Made by a program: the position numbers and the translations under genes. DNA of 64,000 bases from contig JAWKZI010000007.1 in assembly GCA_041396045.1 (NCBI GenBank), positions 1 through 64,000 of the forward strand, in the 5' to 3' direction. The stretch is from SHZI01 sp041396045 (GTDB taxonomy: Bacteria; Pseudomonadota; Gammaproteobacteria; Steroidobacterales; GCA-2729495). The notes beneath the pieces were generated by a model. The model made no database searches, had not been told where the DNA came from, and was given only the letters and a program-made list of their open reading frames with translations. This document shows, piece after piece, positions 63,013-64,000 of this stretch. Numbering within the stretch: position 1 is the stretch's first letter; each line of letters opens with the position of its first letter.

Positions 63013-64000
63013 TCACTCCTGAGGCGTCGGGGGGTTGTTGGATGCTGGCAGATTGACCGGTCGACTCTGCCAGCTGAGATCCAGCTGGCGCGCCGCGCGG
63101 ACATCGTCCAGTCGGCGCACCGGGGTGGTCAGCGGAGCGCGCTTCACTTCCGCCGGATCACGTATGGCCAGATCACGAATGTCGGTCAGCGCCTGGGCAA
63201 AGGCATCCAGCTCCTGCACAGCCTCGGATTCCGTCGGCTCAATAAGTAGGCACTCCGGCACCAGTAACGGGAAATAGGTTGTAGGTGCATGAAAACCGCG
63301 ATCCAGCAGCGCCTTGGCAACATCCATGGCATTCACACCGGTGTCACGGGCCAGATTCTTCAGCGAGATGATGAATTCGTGGCTGGCCCGCCGGGTGGGG
63401 TATGCCACGGTGAATCCTGCTGCCGCCAGGCGCGTCATCAGGTAGTTGGCATTGAGTGCGGCAAAGTCGGATACGCGCCGCATGCCATCGGCACCCAGCA
63501 GTCGCATGTACACATAGGCACGCAGCAGAATGCCGGCATTGCCCATGAAGCCGGACAGCCGGCCAATGGCCTGCGGTCGTTCGCCTTCTGCCAGCCAGCC
63601 GTATCGATCATCACGACGACCCACGATCGGAATCGGCAGGAACGGCTCCAGCCGTTCGTTGGCCGCGACTATTCCGGCGCCAGGCCCGCCACCACCATGA
63701 GGCGTGGAGAAGGTCTTGTGCAGATTGATGTGCATCACGTCGAAACCCATGGCGGCAGGCAATGCGCGGCCCAGAATGGCATTCAGATTCGCACCATCGT
63801 AATAAAGCAAGCCACCTGCGTCGTGTACGACCCTGGCGATCTCGGTGATGCGCCGCTCAAACACTCCGAGTGTCGACGGGTTGGTCAGCATGATCCCGGC
63901 CGTGCGTGGCCCTACGGCCTTGCGCAATGCGTCCACATTCACGTCGCCGTCAGGACCGGTGGGAATCTCGACCACATCGCAACCGCACATCGTCGCCGTG
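63013..64000 (-). CDS. gcvPB: Glycine dehydrogenase (decarboxylating) subunit 2, partial
   Basis: The C-terminal 329 or so residues of a P-protein beta-type subunit are visible. The PLP lysine motif is NLHKTFSTPHGGGGPGAG, and the family segments LYYDGANLNAILG, GRLSGFMGNAGILLRAY and LIEPTESE are present. With subunit 1 it decarboxylates glycine in the glycine cleavage system. The 5' part lies to the right of the window. The PfkB gene follows 4 bp after the stop. Confidence 0.93.
   Translation of the reverse strand, partial: TATMCGCDVVEIPTGPDGDVNVDALRKAVGPRTAGIMLTNPSTLGVFERRITEIARVVHDAGGLLYYDGANLNAILGRALPAAMGFDVMHINLHKTFSTPHGGGGPGAGIVAANERLEPFLPIPIVGRRDDRYGWLAEGERPQAIGRLSGFMGNAGILLRAYVYMRLLGADGMRRVSDFAALNANYLMTRLAAAGFTVAYPTRRASHEFIISLKNLARDTGVNAMDVAKALLDRGFHAPTTYFPLLVPECLLIEPTESEAVQELDAFAQALTDIRDLAIRDPAEVKRAPLTTPVRRLDDVRAARQLDLSWQSRPVNLPASNNPPTPQE

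Overview
The window is a gene-dense, GC-rich stretch of a Gram-negative chromosome, most likely from a gammaproteobacterium. The evidence is LPS-core genes (hldE, waaA), TolC, a lipoprotein peptidase, the rpsU-yqeY-dnaG-rpoD macromolecular-synthesis operon, a split class II ribonucleotide reductase (nrdJa/nrdJb, as in Pseudomonas) and a split glycine decarboxylase (gcvPB). I see no prophage, IS element, CRISPR array or typical defence island. This is core or near-core chromosome with a few unusual modules.

Layout: 1-2261 is a frameshifted PAS-GGDEF-EAL c-di-GMP protein. 2466-4681 holds pcm and tolC. 4734-10580 (minus) holds nrdJa, nrdJb, hldE and waaA, with NrdR-box-like sites upstream of nrdJa. 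11058-13595 holds a DegP/MucD-type protease and a frameshifted lipoprotein aminopeptidase, which converge. 13757-20004 holds cca, uppP, a MidA-type methyltransferase and pteridine/folate genes (a folM-like reductase, folK, folB) with tsaD. 20032-24809 is the rpsU-dnaG-rpoD operon with its own promoter. 24881-28750 holds an FMN glutamate-synthase-like protein, an EEP-family phosphatase, a small kinase and an isoprenylcysteine-methyltransferase-like protein. 28851-29959 holds a CAU tRNA (probably tRNA-Ile2), a Gly-rich RRM protein and a periplasmic FKBP. 30267-34032 holds an amino-acid permease with a possible leader peptide and a sorbosone-dehydrogenase/cytochrome c fusion.

34123-37862 is the most interesting metabolic unit. 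It encodes an AAE3/Pcs60-type (oxalate) CoA ligase followed in an operon by a PanE-like reductase, and a class V glyoxylate aminotransferase converges on the pair. Together they could convert oxalate to oxalyl-CoA, glyoxylate and glycine. 38548-45226 holds Lon and a MacAB-like exporter whose permease is frameshifted. 45329-50844 holds a secreted hypothetical protein, a bacterial DRG-like TGS GTPase, a TauD-type dioxygenase, a zinc-ribbon protein, an MsbA-like ABC exporter and a DUF6524-like protein. 50894-51214 carries an inverted repeat, a putative promoter, an intrinsic terminator and a 56-residue membrane peptide, which may be an undescribed small-RNA or attenuated-leader locus. 51227-54479 (minus) is the oxidative pentose phosphate operon gnd-zwf-pgl. 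54547-64000 holds an MBL hydrolase, a frameshifted bactofilin-like membrane protein, an aldo/keto reductase, a DUF423 protein, an NmrA-like protein with a signal peptide, a tandem Nma111-like HtrA protease, a PfkB kinase with a TTG start, and gcvPB running off the edge.

Four otherwise intact genes each carry a single frameshift. That may reflect residual assembly indels or real decay, and the reads would have to decide.
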